Positions 53,961 through 64,000 of a DNA stretch of 64,000 nt are shown here, piece by piece (within the stretch, counting starts at the first letter, position 1; each line of letters begins with the position of its first letter). The stretch is from contig CM035808.1 of NCBI GenBank assembly GCA_020466095.1, positions 77,873,863-77,937,862 on the forward strand, given 5' to 3'. The notes beneath the pieces are model-generated. The model ran no database searches. It saw only the letters and a list, made by a program, of their open reading frames with translations, and was not told the origin of the DNA. The stretch is from Chlorops oryzae (taxonomy: Eukaryota; Arthropoda; Insecta; Diptera; Chloropidae). Position numbers and translations under genes: made by a program.

Positions 53961-54830
53961 CAAGTGAAGTTAATATTGTAAATACCGACATACCGGCATA
54001 TCGACAAAATATGCTTCAGATAATACAATTAAAGAACACCAATGTGCGATGTCTTGTGGACAGCGGCGCTGAAATTTCAGTGATAGAACTGTCAATTACA
54101 AAAAGCTTAAGTGCATATTTAAGCAATGTAGTGACAGCTTCTCGGGATATGGAAACAAGAAAGTGAATGCTGTTGGTACAGGGGCGTAGGAGTGGGGGAA
54201 GTTTTGGGGACACCCCCCCTTCCATTATCCACCAAAAATTCGGGTAAATTTTTTTATATGCAAAATGGTGGGTTGGTGAGAAGAGAACTATGTAGTATTC
54301 AACTGGTGGTTACTTGCTACAGGAGAAGTAGTTTTAATCTATCCCCATTATCCAATTGGTTCTTATAGTACTAGAAAAGCGGTAGTTTTGTACTAAACCT
54401 GGTAATTTTCCGTCATCACTCGATGTTAATTTTTTACAGAGAATCGTATTAACAGGGGTATAAAGAAACACTAGTACTGGTGCAATTAAAACTAGTAAAA
54501 CGCTACAGATACACTGGTCGAATTTCCTGGAGGGGCCTTAGCAAGATCACACATTCTTAACTCTTCAAGTTACTCTCTCATTTCTCAGCTGTTTGCTTTA
54601 TGCTGTTTTCTCTCACCAAACGCAATACAATGCAAATGCAGTTTCAAACAAAGACAATAAACTTTGCTATGGGAACGGCATAACATAAACAAAGACAAAT
54701 AGCTGAGACAATCCCTGTAGGACCTAAATCAACCAGTATGAACGAAAAAGCAATTTGAAGTTAATGATTTTAAAGCTAACTATAAATTGGTTAATTAGTC
54801 ATGCAGAAATCAACCAAACTAAACAAAATA

Positions 54831-56107
54831 TTAGGTGTAGTAAAAAGAAATCCATTATTTTTCCAATAGATGGCATTATTTATCTGCATCTCGCGTTGTA
54901 TAAGTCCGATCGTGTTCCGCTAGGGGGCATTAGAAAGATGACAGTTCCTACTAAAAAAGCTTTTTTGACACTTTTTTGATTGATTGATTCAGTTTTGTTT
55001 GAGAGCTTGTCAAAGATGGACATCATCAAAGAGAAAATTCGCTACAATTTACAGTTTTTCTTCGATAAGGGAGAAAACGCAAGCCAGGCGGCTGAAAATG
55101 TGAATAGCGTTTATGGACCTGATACTGTAACAGCCAATCATGCGCAATTTTGGTTTCGTCGATTCCGTTCCGGTAACTTCGATGTCAAGGATGCACCACG
55201 CACTGGAAGGCCAATTGTCGAAAATGTCGATAAAATCATGGAAATTATCGAGTCCGACCGTCATGTTAGCACTGTTTCGATTGCAAAAGAGCTAAAGATT
55301 GCACAAAAAACCGTTTGGAACCATTTGAATAAAGCTGGATACACAAAGAAGCTCGATGTATGGGTGCCACACGAGTTAACGCAAAAAAACCTCACAGACC
55401 GAATTTCCATCTGCGAATCGCTGCTGAACCGCAACAAAATCGACCCATTTCTGAAGCGGTTGGTGACTGGTGATGAAAAGTGGGTCACTTACGACAACGT
55501 CAAGCGAAAAAGGTCGTGGTCGAAACACGGTGAACCGGCGGAAACGGTGGCCAAGCCAGGATTGACGGCCAGGAAGGTTTTGCTGTGTGTTTGGTGAGAT
55601 TGGCAGGGAATTATCTACTATGAGCTGCTCCCATACGGCAAAACTCTTAACTCGGAACTCTACTGTCAACAATTGGACCGTCTGAAGGAAGCAATCGCCC
55701 ATAAGTGGCCAGCTTTGGCCAATAGGAGAGGAATTGTGTTCCATCAGGACAACGCCAGGCCACACACATCGATAGTGACTCGCCAGAAGCTCCGGGAGTT
55801 TGGTTGGGAGGTTCTTCTGCATCCACCTTATAGTCCGGACCTGGCACCAAGTGATTACCATCTGTTCCTGTCCATGGCGAACAATTTTGCTGGTGAAACA
55901 TTCGCTTCAAGAGAGGCTTCTGAAATTCGACTGTCTCCATTTTTTGCTAATAGGAACGAGGGCTTCTATGAGAGAGGCATAATGAAATTACCTTCAAAAT
56001 GGCAACAAGTTATCGAACAAAACGACCTAAATCGGGTCATTCTAACTATCTTAAATAAAGCCCTCAATTTAATGCAAAAATAATGGATTTCTTTTTACTA
56101 CACCTAA
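54831..56107 (+). mobile_element. mariner transposon 2
   Basis: TTAGGTGTAGTAAAAAGAAA on the left pairs with its reverse complement on the right, flanked by TA (54829-54830 and 56108-56109). The length is 1277 bp. It is nested in the hAT element and belongs to a different mariner lineage from mariner 1, with unrelated terminal repeats. Confidence 0.9.
55016..56083 (+). pseudogene. mariner 2 transposase, one premature stop
   Basis: ATG at 55016 to TAA at 56081-56083 is 355 codons. The DNA-binding half has FWFRRFRSGNFDVKDAPRTG, GRP and VWNHLNKAGYTKKL. Catalytic residues are in LVTGDEKWVTYD, VFHQDNARPHTS and SPDLAPSDYHLF. A TGA at 55595-55597 follows LLCVW, where a Trp codon (TGG) is usual; this is the only frame break. 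The region after the third Asp is diverged (NNFAGETFAS). Confidence 0.9.
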
Positions 56108-56109
56108 TA

Positions 56110-57640
56110 TATTATAAATGTAAATGTGTTATAAAAACATTTCTTTGTATATATTTCTAACTTTATGCAACGGTAATACTCTAAATAAAATTTCAGTTAA
56201 CTTTTCAATTTATTAATACGGAAACAAGTTGAGTATTTACGTCAACATATATGGGTGGGTCAATTTGACCCATAAGAATATATGTGTGGTATATTTCGAA
56301 GTATAGCAGAAGGGTTAAGTAGAAATTTCGCATGTTAATTACATATTTTTTTCAAATATTATTTTACACGAGATATGGGGAAAATACACTTTTTTCGACT
56401 GTGACCTTGCCAGTAAAATGGGTGCAACTCCATTGTTTATTTGCGAGTTTTAATTTTTTTAAGGAGTGAGAATTAAAAAGATGTGCCCTCTAGGATATGT
56501 AAACCGCTTTCTTGATTTGTATGACCTTCCCGGTAATTTTTCAATCAAAAACTGAAGATTGTAAATTTTTCCCAAATGTTTAAGCCTTAAACTATTTTGT
56601 TTCAATTTTTTTCACTACAACTTCCTTAAAATGGTAAATTTTAAGAAATAATATTTAATTTCCAATCAAATGAGGTACAAATATTAGCAATGGGTTGAAA
56701 ACAGAGCCGAAGGTATTCAACATTTTCAAGAAAATAAAAAAGAAATATTTGGCCAAGGTCAAAGTCGAAAAAAATATTTTCAACAAAAGTTGCGGCTATT
56801 GATGGCTAGTTTTTTTACGTATGCAAAATTAAATAATTATACTTTTAATATTATTTTTGAGCGCGTTCTTTTCCAATGAACTAAGAGGGAAAAACCATTC
56901 TCAGAACTACGAAAACTCGAAACTTACTGAAGTTAAAGACAAGTAAAGGGACGACTGAAGTCATTTGCGTTTAGATTTTGTGCTTAAAAGACGTGCGCGA
57001 GAAAATTATTTTACTATTATTTTATAAAAACATGAAAAACTTATTAAACTTATTTCTTATATGCAAGCGGATCTATGTAGATACATCGATTTGATACCAT
57101 TTAATAGAGTTTGATCTATAGTTTTGATTGGCAATTTGTATGGTCGTCTTTTTGGTCTTTTGGCAATTATGATTTACCTTTAATTTTTTTTCAAAACAAA
57201 GTAAATCAGAATTTGGCTATTGAATTTTTTTCGCAAAAAGTAAAAGTCACAATCTGATTATTTGTTTTGTCTAAACAAATAAAAATCTTAGCGCTCCTTT
57301 TATATTTGTTTAAGAAATATATGGTTTGAACCCATTTAAATCAGTACATTTATTTTCTGATAACAAATCAACTAAAAAAAGCTAACTGCTATTTAACTAT
57401 AATGTCAAGCAGAAACGGACAACTGACTACTGCCTACGACATGGCCACGTTAAAGTAGTGAGTTGAAGCCAAGGAAAGAAGTCGAGTAATCAACTAGTTG
57501 TGCTTATTAAAAATCTAATTTTAAGTCACTTTAAAATTGGTTTGATGCCCTGCAGGGATAAGACAGTAAACATAAACTCTCTGATTTTTTCTTGTTGGTG
57601 TTTCAGTGATTTGCTTATCGAGTTTGTTTCTATTCATAAC
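56110..57640. other. AT-rich interior of the hAT element
   Basis: No ORF of known family. The stretch does not resemble a hAT transposase on either strand, which is why the element is called non-autonomous. Confidence 0.5.
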
Positions 57641-57990
57641 TATTAATAGCTAGTAACGCCTTTCCCCAACCCAAAAAACTATTCTCGAAAGCAATTCGGT
57701 ATTTGAATTATGTCTTTGACCTCCCCCCCTCCCCCGAAAAAATTTTCTACTACGCCAATGTGTTGGTATGCTGCAAACAAATAAAGTCGTTGACGGTTTG
57801 ATGTGTGAACATACGTTCTTAGTAGTACCAGACAATTTATCTAAGTATGGTGTCATCCTGGGCTTTGACTTTATCGGCAAATGCGAGTATCGCTACGATG
57901 GAACAGGATACAAGTTAACAAAATTTCTTTCAGATAACGAATATAAAATAAACAATTTTTCATTAGAAAACAAAGAGATAGAAGCTCCAG

Positions 57991-58955
57991 TTAAATATAA
58001 AAAACAAATCGAAGAAATAATCTCAAACTACTGGCCCAAAATTGATGTGATTAGTCCAATGAAGATGAAAATTGTGTTGTCTGAAGATAAAATTGTACGA
58101 CATGTTCCAAGAAGACTGCCACTGTCGGAGCAAAAAATTGTTAGCAACCAAATTGAAGAGTGGATCCAGAGGAAAATTATACGACCTTCGAATTGGGAAT
58201 ACTGCAGTCGCGTGGTAGCAGTAAAAAAAAAGACGGCAACAAACGATTGTGTATAGATTTCCGTGAGCTGAATAGTTTGGTACAAAAGGACTGTTTCCCA
58301 GTACCGCTTATGGAAGAAGTGATTGAAGCACTACAAGACGCACGAGTATTCACAACCCTAGATCTGTCGAAGGCCTTTTTCCATGTGCCTATAGAAGAAA
58401 ATTCGAATAAGTAGCGTTTGTGACTAAAGATGCGATATTTGAATTTAATAGAGCACCATTTGCCTTCTGTAGATCGCCAGATGTGTTCCTAAGTTTCGTA
58501 AATTATATTATTCACGACCTCGTAAAACAAAATATCATGCAATTGTATATGGATGACTTGATAATTCATTCAAAGTCTGAAGAATAAGGTATCAACAAAC
58601 TAAAAAGGGTGCTAAGTCTAAGCGAACATTATGGCCTCGAATTAAATGACAAAAGTGAAGATTTCTACAAACTGAAGTTGTGTATTTGGGTTTGTCCATA
58701 AAGAGTGGATGCCTCACGCCCAATGCAGAAAAGTGTGCCGCCATAGAAAAATTTCCGGCGCCTAGAAATGTGAAAGAACTGCAAGGAATGTTGGACTTAT
58801 TCGGATATTTTCGCAATTTTGTACAAGGATACGCAGTGATTATGACGCCACTAACAAACCTCCTAAGAAAAAACGTAAAATTCATGATTGGAAGAGAGGA
58901 GACCGAAGCGATCAATAAAGTCAAAAGCAGACTGACCAACCAACCAACCAACTAA
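57991..58955 (+). pseudogene. Gypsy-E reverse transcriptase
   Basis: The frames show IVRHVPRRLP, EEWIQRKIIRPSNWEYCSRV, CIDFRELNSLVQKDCFPVP, FTTLDLSKAFFHVPI, and, after frameshifts, FEFNRAPFAFCRSPDVF. The catalytic LYMDDLIIHS is at 58540-58569. It then has VYLGLSIKSGCLTPNAEKC and LQGMLDLFGYFRNFV. This is the complete palm-to-connection order of Ty3/Gypsy RT. At least three frameshifts and two stops are present. Confidence 0.8.
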
Positions 58956-59440
58956 CCGGTTCTACGCATTTACTGTCCTTCAGCACCAACAGAGCTTCAT
59001 ACAGATGTATCTAAGCATGGATTTGAAGGAATTTTATTCTAACTATTTGAAGAAATACTTAATCCTGTATATTACTGAAGCAAGAACTGTTCGCCTGAAG
59101 AAAGTAAACAACACAGCTTCTACCTCCAAATGAAAGCCGCATATTACGCAGTTCAAAAATTTCGACATTACCTTCTAGGCCGTGAATTTAAGATGGTCGC
59201 CGATTGCCAGGCGTTCAAAAGCACAACAGCGAAAAAAGATTTACCACCAGCGGTGAGTCGTTGGATATTATATCTAAAGGATTATACGTACACAATCGAA
59301 CATCGTTAAGCTACGTCTATGAAACACGAAGATGCTCTTAGTAGGGCGACAGCAAGCATTTTAACAATCGATACGCGACGTAAAGCCGAGATTTCATATG
59401 AACTTGGAGACAAAGTAGCCATGAAACGATCCCAATTCAT
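58956..59440 (+). pseudogene. Gypsy-E RNase H and residual pol end
   Basis: TELHTDVSKHGFEGILF, AYYAVQKFRHYLLGREF and MVADCQAFKSTT are the RNase H domain, with stops. RWILYLKDYTYTIEHR and HEDALSR follow, as in Gypsy pol. The sequence then passes directly to ISYELGDKVAMKRSQF, resembling the far C-terminal domain. The integrase zinc finger and core are absent, so an internal deletion of the integrase is inferred. MULE sequence on the other strand begins at about 59440. Confidence 0.65.
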
Positions 59441-60200
59441 CGCATTCAAAATAATTTAAAAATGATAAAAATGATCCATCAGCGTCCATCAACAATACTG
59501 TAGACCTTATAGTTTTGAGTGCTTCAAGATTATGTCGAGAAGGAAGAAGAGGCAGTGCCATAATTTTGTGATATATCATATAAGCTTGTTTTGAAGCCCG
59601 TATACGTTGGAGAAGTTGAGACCTCTTACAAATAGTTTTCCTTATAGCCTGGCAATAGTGGAACCTTCAAATAAAACAGTTGTCATCTAAAAATAAGGAT
59701 TAAATTTTTCTGAAATTTTTTAAAATTACCAGCATCCTACTAGCTTTGCCGATGGAAAATATTTTTTGACAGCTTGCCTCATGCTTTGCTCATCCAAACA
59801 AAAAACACTGGAAATATCTGGAAGGATTTTGTTATTTTAAAACAATACTCATATTTCAGAACGAGGGTCTTTGCAGTAAAATATACTTACACATTCGAAG
59901 TAATCGACATATATAATAAGCAACTGCTTAAAAGATCTTTGTGGAACAATTTTGAATGTTGCATCCATTAAAAAGTTCCGACTTGTCGTTTCAATATTTT
60001 CTTTGATCAAATCTATCGATTTTAAGGACGAAAAAAGGCAAAAGCTTGAGTTGTGGTCATCTGTGACATAAGCTGTAAAAAATTGTATTTTTTTTGATAT
60101 GTCCTTTGAAACACCGTACTCATTCCAAATGGATTCCATGTTGAAAGCCTCAATCACTTCAACAGGGGTTTGTGAAGACTTCACTGAATTGTTATTAACT
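59441..60200 (-). pseudogene. MULE transposase fragment
   Basis: The minus-strand frame 60184-59849 contains NFLMDATFKIVPQRSFKQLL and an IFYCKDPRSEI-like continuation. Lower down are LDEQSMRQAVKKYFPSAKLV-GCW (59800-59735) and MALPLLPSRHNLEAL (59560-59515). These are the D...., D/E...CW and LPLLP blocks of the FLYWCH/MULE transposases of insects. Stops and shifts are present, and there is no FLYWCH finger or terminal repeat. It would be a cut-and-paste DDE enzyme when intact. Confidence 0.65.
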
Positions 60201-60261
60201 AAAGTATGAAGTCCTCGTATAATTTTGGCTAACGTAAGGCCTTATGTTTCTTGTTGTTTCC

Positions 60262-60362
60262 TACTTAGGTTAGGTTAGGTTGTAGGGGCCGCCCACCAGG
60301 AAGGTGGCGCACTTAGACCAAGAAAGGTCCATTGTGTTACCCACGGATTCAGGACACCTATT
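60262..60362 (-). other. LOA LINE 3' untranslated region with TTAGG-like tail
   Basis: After the ORF2 stop, about 100 bases lead to a terminal (CCTAA)3-like stretch in element orientation; on + it is TTAGGTTAGGTTAGG at 60266-60280. The sequence beyond it belongs to the flank. No poly-A tail is seen. Confidence 0.6.
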
Positions 60363-63300
60363 TTATTTTATAAACCATTTTGTTCGCTCAATAAAGCTTG
60401 CTATCCTCACAGGGTTAAGTACCTCGAGTTCCGATAGGGAGTGAAAGAAGTAATATCCCAAGGTTTTAAATCTCAGTTTAGCAAAGGCTGGGCAGTGCAG
60501 GAGAAGGTGCTGAGGAGTTTCCTCCTCCTCTTCATCCTGACAACTCCTGCAAAAATCGAAGGCAGGTGCCCGTAGCCTTCTGGCATGGGGACCTATGAGA
60601 CAGTGACCGGTCAACAGTCCGACTGTCATCGAAAGACGCGTTTTTGACATCCTGAGTAATTCCTCAGTCCGTTTATGCCCTATGCGTGGCCAAGTTAGTC
60701 TAGCTTTCTCACAAAAACCCCCGCTTTCCCATCTCTCTTGAAAGGACCTGTTGGCCCATTCCTCAATGAGAAGGCGACAGGTAGCAAGAGGAACCTCTGT
60801 TTGCTCGCCTGTTCGTGGAGCCGTCAGAGTGGTGCCGTGTCTGGCCAGCTCATCAGCTGTACAGTTCCCAGGAATATCGCTATGTCCAGGTACCCATACG
60901 ATCTCTATTTGAAAGTACTTTCCCATCTCAAAGAGAAGGGACAGACACTTATTGACCGATTTTGAATTGACCACAAAGGAGTCGAGTGATTTAATTGCTG
61001 CCTGACTATCAGTGAAAATACTAACTCTTGTGTGAGTTATCACGTTCCGACGCAGCCATCTAACTGCTTCGCTAATTGCGGCTATTTCTGCCTGAAAGAC
61101 GCTACAGTGATCGGGGAGTCTAAAACTAAGACTCACATTAAGCGTTTTACAGAAAACACCTCCTCCAACCCTACCTTCCAATTTAGAACCATCTGTAAAG
61201 AAGGTCAGACGGTCCCCATCCCGGACGGACCCCCCCTTCCAGTCCTCCCTCAAGGGTATAGAAGTCCGGAAGGGCTTTTCCAGACTAACCGTTGGTACGC
61301 AGTAGTCCGTAGTCTCCGGTATGTCGCCCAAAAGAACGGGCATTGGTAGGTTCGAAGTTCTATTCCTTACACCAACTTCCCTCAAACGCAAAGCGGTGAT
61401 CAAAGCCACCCGCTTCACCGCTATGTCGGGGGGTATAGTATTGAGCATCGCACTTAAGGCGAGCGTGGGAGTAGATCCAAGTGCTCCCGTGATACCCATG
61501 AGAGCTAAACGTTGGACCTTGTCTAGTTTTTTGCAAATCGAGGTCTTCTTCACCGCAGGCCACCAGACAGCACAGCCATACAGCAGTATGGGTCTGGCCA
61601 CCACAGTGAAGATCCAGTACACAGCTTTGGGGGACAGCCCCCATCGCTTACCAATGGCCTGTTTGCAACAGTAGAGCGCTACCTCAGCCTTCCTAATGCG
61701 CTCTTCAATCGCTGGCCCCCAGTTTAGTTTCCTATCAACTAGAAGACCCAAATATCTAACATTGTCTGTGACGGTTAAGGGGACGCCATCCAGAGATGGT
61801 GCCCGGAAATCCGGAATTTTGTGCTTCCTTGTGAAAAGAACCAGTTCAGTCTTGCTCGGATTAACAGCAAGCCCACAGTCCCTGGCCCAGGTTGTCACGA
61901 TTTTTAAATAGGAGTGCATTAGACCACTCAGGGTGTCTAAATGCTTTCCTCTTACCAATAGCGCCACATCGTCTGCATAGGCAACCGTGCGGCATCCATA
62001 TGAATCAAGCCTTTCTAGGAGGCCGTTCATTACGATGAGCCACAGAAGAGGTGATAATACTCCCCCTTGGGGAGTTCCTCTTCTGACCCTTCGCGTCCTT
62101 ACCGAGCTTCCCCATTCCGCTACGACAGTTCTGTCCGTAAGCAGTCCATGAATCATCTCGACTAATCTGCCCGGTATGCCCAGACTAACAAGAGAACTTG
62201 TGATGGCCTCCGGATGTACGTAATTAAAGGCTCCCTCAATGTCTAGGAAGGCCCCCAGTAAGAACTCCTTGTGAGTCAAGGAGCCCTCCACTTGATTTAT
62301 CAAGCAGTAAAGAGCCGTATCCACCGACTTCCCCCTCGTATATGCATGCTGGGAGTTGGATAGCCTACTTTTGGGAACTTTGCTCCTAATGTATATCTCA
62401 AGGAGTCTCTCCAGGGTTTTCAGGAGAAAGGAGGAGAGACTAATGGGACGAAAGTCCTTAGGTGAGGTGTGTGATCTTTTTCCCGCTTTGGGAATGAAAA
62501 CAACCCTAGTCATCTTCCAGCCCCTAGGGATGTGTCCCAGGCGGACACAGGCAGTGAAGATCGTCTGGAGCCACTTAAGCGCCATACTGAGCGTTTTCTG
62601 TAGCTGTGCAGGGAAAATACCGTCTAGGCCAGGTGATTTATATGGCTGAAAGGATCTTACAGCCCATATAATCCTGTTTTCATTGACTATATCCGACAGC
62701 AGCAAGCTATCCTCCGCCAGGTTCGATGGGATCAGACTAATCCCTTGCTCCTGAGCTGGAGGAAAGTGCTTATCCATCAGAAGCTCGAGGGATTCCTCGC
62801 TACTTGTAGCCCACCCCCCATTATCGGTCTTAATATAACCAATCGCAGGAGCTCTTTTTGACAGAATTTTACGAAATCTTGTAGCTTCTGAGCTGCTTTC
62901 CACTGATTCGCAGAAAGCCCTCCATGAAGTCCTTTTAGATTTCCTAATCTCCGTCTTATATATGTTAAGGCTAGCCCTGTATACCTGCCAGTCCTCTGCT
63001 TCATTCGAGCTCTTGGCCCTATTAAACAACCTTCTGCACGATGCTCTGAGACATTCGATGTCCTCATTCCACCAGTGCGGCTTAGATTTCCCACAGCGTT
63101 TGATTATAGGGCATGCTACATTGTGAGCTTCCCTGTATGCGGTAGTTAGACTCTCTGTCATACACTCCAATTCCTCAGAGTTAGTAGGTGTTCGCGGAGT
63201 GTCTATCAGAAAAGGCCCAATAGTCTCGCTAAAAGTTTTCCAGTTCGTGTTACGGTTGTTCCTGTACGACAGAACCTTGACCTGCTGTGTTCCAGCATTC

Positions 63301-63947
63301 ACAGTGAACTGTATATACCGATGGTCGGAGAAGGAGTGCTCCTCCAGCACCTTCCAGTCAGTAACAAAATTTTCGTCCAGAAGAGATGTCAGTGTGATGT
63401 CTAGCACTTCTCTCCGGTTAGCTGTTATGAATGTGGGTTCTTCCCCCCTATTGCATATGCCTACGTTTTCGTTGCATAAATAATCAAAAAGTGACTCACC
63501 CCTTTCATTTGTGTCCGTGCTGCCCCATATTGTATGGTGCGCGTTTGCATCAGCCCCCACCACCACACCAATGCCCATGATTCTTGCTTCCGCCAAGAGT
63601 CCTCTTAAAACGGGAGGGGGAGCTTCTATATCGTGGGCCATGTAGGCCGAGGCCAGCCAGGTCCTCCTGCCACCCGCCTCTATACAAACAGCGACCGTGT
63701 CGTGATCGCTAAAGTTTTGCAGGAAGAAAGCGTTAAAATTTTTCTTAACTAGAATGCATGACCTTGGTTTACCTGAACCAGTCTGACTGAAAATATTGTA
63801 ATTTGAGGTGCCAATCCCACAGATCTGATTGTTCCATACCCATGGTTCCTGGACCAGCACCGCATCAGCTCCACCTTGCTCAAGGTGGATAAGAAGATTG
63901 GCGGCGGCCGCCTTCGAGTGGTGGAGATTAATCTGAAGTACCCTCAT
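60363..63947 (-). CDS. LOA-clade LINE ORF2: endonuclease, reverse transcriptase, RNase H
   Basis: From ATG at 63947 (a TTG lies four codons earlier) the ORF has 1194 codons without interruption. The APE endonuclease is residues 1 to about 220 (QEPW at 33-36, GADANAHH at 131-138, SDHR at 207-210). The reverse transcriptase is about 480-750 (GKRSHTSPKDFRPISL, QGGVLSPLLW, catalytic YADD at 657-660). RNase H is about 912-1040 (TDGSK, E954, TDSQ, ADELAR). The C-terminus has a zinc-finger-like Cys/His cluster (CRSC....H..L..C). The presence of RNase H and the ORF layout point to LOA within the I superfamily. It nicks target DNA and primes cDNA synthesis there. All key residues are intact. Confidence 0.9.
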   Translation of the reverse strand: MRVLQINLHHSKAAAANLLIHLEQGGADAVLVQEPWVWNNQICGIGTSNYNIFSQTGSGKPRSCILVKKNFNAFFLQNFSDHDTVAVCIEAGGRRTWLASAYMAHDIEAPPPVLRGLLAEARIMGIGVVVGADANAHHTIWGSTDTNERGESLFDYLCNENVGICNRGEEPTFITANRREVLDITLTSLLDENFVTDWKVLEEHSFSDHRYIQFTVNAGTQQVKVLSYRNNRNTNWKTFSETIGPFLIDTPRTPTNSEELECMTESLTTAYREAHNVACPIIKRCGKSKPHWWNEDIECLRASCRRLFNRAKSSNEAEDWQVYRASLNIYKTEIRKSKRTSWRAFCESVESSSEATRFRKILSKRAPAIGYIKTDNGGWATSSEESLELLMDKHFPPAQEQGISLIPSNLAEDSLLLSDIVNENRIIWAVRSFQPYKSPGLDGIFPAQLQKTLSMALKWLQTIFTACVRLGHIPRGWKMTRVVFIPKAGKRSHTSPKDFRPISLSSFLLKTLERLLEIYIRSKVPKSRLSNSQHAYTRGKSVDTALYCLINQVEGSLTHKEFLLGAFLDIEGAFNYVHPEAITSSLVSLGIPGRLVEMIHGLLTDRTVVAEWGSSVRTRRVRRGTPQGGVLSPLLWLIVMNGLLERLDSYGCRTVAYADDVALLVRGKHLDTLSGLMHSYLKIVTTWARDCGLAVNPSKTELVLFTRKHKIPDFRAPSLDGVPLTVTDNVRYLGLLVDRKLNWGPAIEERIRKAEVALYCCKQAIGKRWGLSPKAVYWIFTVVARPILLYGCAVWWPAVKKTSICKKLDKVQRLALMGITGALGSTPTLALSAMLNTIPPDIAVKRVALITALRLREVGVRNRTSNLPMPVLLGDIPETTDYCVPTVSLEKPFRTSIPLREDWKGGSVRDGDRLTFFTDGSKLEGRVGGGVFCKTLNVSLSFRLPDHCSVFQAEIAAISEAVRWLRRNVITHTRVSIFTDSQAAIKSLDSFVVNSKSVNKCLSLLFEMGKYFQIEIVWVPGHSDIPGNCTADELARHGTTLTAPRTGEQTEVPLATCRLLIEEWANRSFQERWESGGFCEKARLTWPRIGHKRTEELLRMSKTRLSMTVGLLTGHCLIGPHARRLRAPAFDFCRSCQDEEEEETPQHLLLHCPAFAKLRFKTLGYYFFHSLSELEVLNPVRIASFIERTKWFIK

Positions 63948-64000
63948 GTACTCCAGCAATCTCCACCATCGTTGCGTCCGCCTCGTCGCTCGACGCCAGG
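63928..64000 (-). CDS. LOA LINE ORF1, C-terminal end (partial)
   Basis: The minus-strand frame reads LASSDEADATMVEIAGVHEG to TAA at 63930-63928. It overlaps the ORF2 start by 20 bases in another frame. An ORF1/ORF2 overlap is common in this LINE group and implies reinitiation or frameshifting. The rest of ORF1 is beyond the window. Confidence 0.6.
   Translation of the reverse strand, partial: LASSDEADATMVEIAGVHEGTSD

Larger units (their letters stand above)
54179..57760. mobile_element. Non-autonomous hAT element with 8-bp target duplication
   Basis: TGTTGGTA occurs at both edges (54171-54178 and 57761-57768). Ends are CAGGGGCGTAGGAG on the left and the complement of CATTGGCGTAGTAG on the right, 11 of 14 matching. 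A perfect 8-bp duplication with CA..GGCGTAG ends is diagnostic of the hAT superfamily. G-rich subterminal stretches occur on both sides. The interior (apart from the nested mariner 2) has no transposase. Confidence 0.75.
53961..57990 (+). pseudogene. Gypsy-E protease, split by a hAT element
   Basis: Before the insert, 53961-54170 carries the retropepsin motif RCLVDSGAEISVIEL. After it, 57769-57990 continues with the C-terminal half (TFLVVPDNL, YGVILGFDFIGK). The reading frame on the two sides of the inserted hAT element agrees, counting one copy of the 8-bp target duplication. The protease would cleave the Gag-Pol polyprotein. Confidence 0.75.

Noticed and set aside
60266..60280. Telomeric array
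   Set aside because: Only about three TTAGG-like pentamers, located exactly at a LINE 3' end. Too short for a telomere, and flies lack TTAGG telomeres.

Overview
This is a stretch of nuclear DNA from an insect, most likely a higher fly (Diptera). It is AT-rich and has no bacterial features (no operons, ribosome binding sites or CRISPR). Almost all recognisable coding sequence belongs to transposable elements: BEL/Pao, Gypsy, Osvaldo-like and errantivirus LTR elements; LOA, Jockey and RTE LINEs; mariner, piggyBac, PIF/Harbinger, hAT and MULE DNA transposons; Helentron-like elements; and several MITEs. TATACCC...TTACTTGTTT-type Helentron-like elements, Osvaldo-like and BEL elements and mariners together suggest a brachyceran fly. 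Genus is not decidable from the sequence. Only one piece of probable host gene is visible: a 226-bp trypsin-like serine protease exon at 52114-52339.

Layout. 1-8.5 kb: decayed BEL gag; a hAT-like transposase fragment split by a MITE; a Gypsy integrase remnant; an unidentified ORF (3516-4169); a second hAT-like fragment; and an errantivirus env remnant. 8.54-14.86 kb: a PIF/Harbinger element with intact ends (TAA target duplication), carrying its transposase on + and its Myb/SANT partner on -. A piggyBac element sits inside the Myb gene, and a Helentron-like element sits inside the piggyBac gene. 15.85-16.94 kb: an inverted-repeat element. 17.6-24.8 kb: a + strand Gypsy element whose reverse transcriptase is split by a 3.1-kb insertion with an unidentified 199-codon ORF. 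25.06-25.43 kb: a 72-bp tandem repeat.

28.7-40.0 kb: a - strand Osvaldo-like element with two long LTR-like repeats and the pol C-terminus. It is filled by a - strand BEL element (BEL-A, reverse transcriptase deleted) and by a young, LTR-complete but RT-less + strand BEL element (BEL-B, 34668-38112). 40-44.4 kb: two MITEs, two Jockey LINE 3' ends with 74-bp minisatellites, and a Helentron-like remnant. 44.4-50.5 kb: a decayed - strand LOA LINE interrupted by a mariner, a 5'-truncated RTE LINE and a MITE. 51.4-52.4 kb: a hAT BED-finger fragment and the protease exon. 52.47-59.4 kb: a Gypsy element with a non-autonomous hAT element in its protease, which itself holds a mariner. 59.4-60.2 kb: a MULE fragment. 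60.26-64 kb: a LOA LINE with an uninterrupted 1194-codon ORF2, running off the window.

How it works together: this is a layered insertion record, not a pathway. Insertion order can be read from which element splits which. Most elements are dead. The LOA LINE at the right edge has the only complete replication-type ORF, and BEL-B is the youngest LTR insertion (LTRs differ at 4 bases and one indel by eye). Both mariners are one nonsense codon from an open transposase frame. Readings were made by eye from translations; no database search was run.
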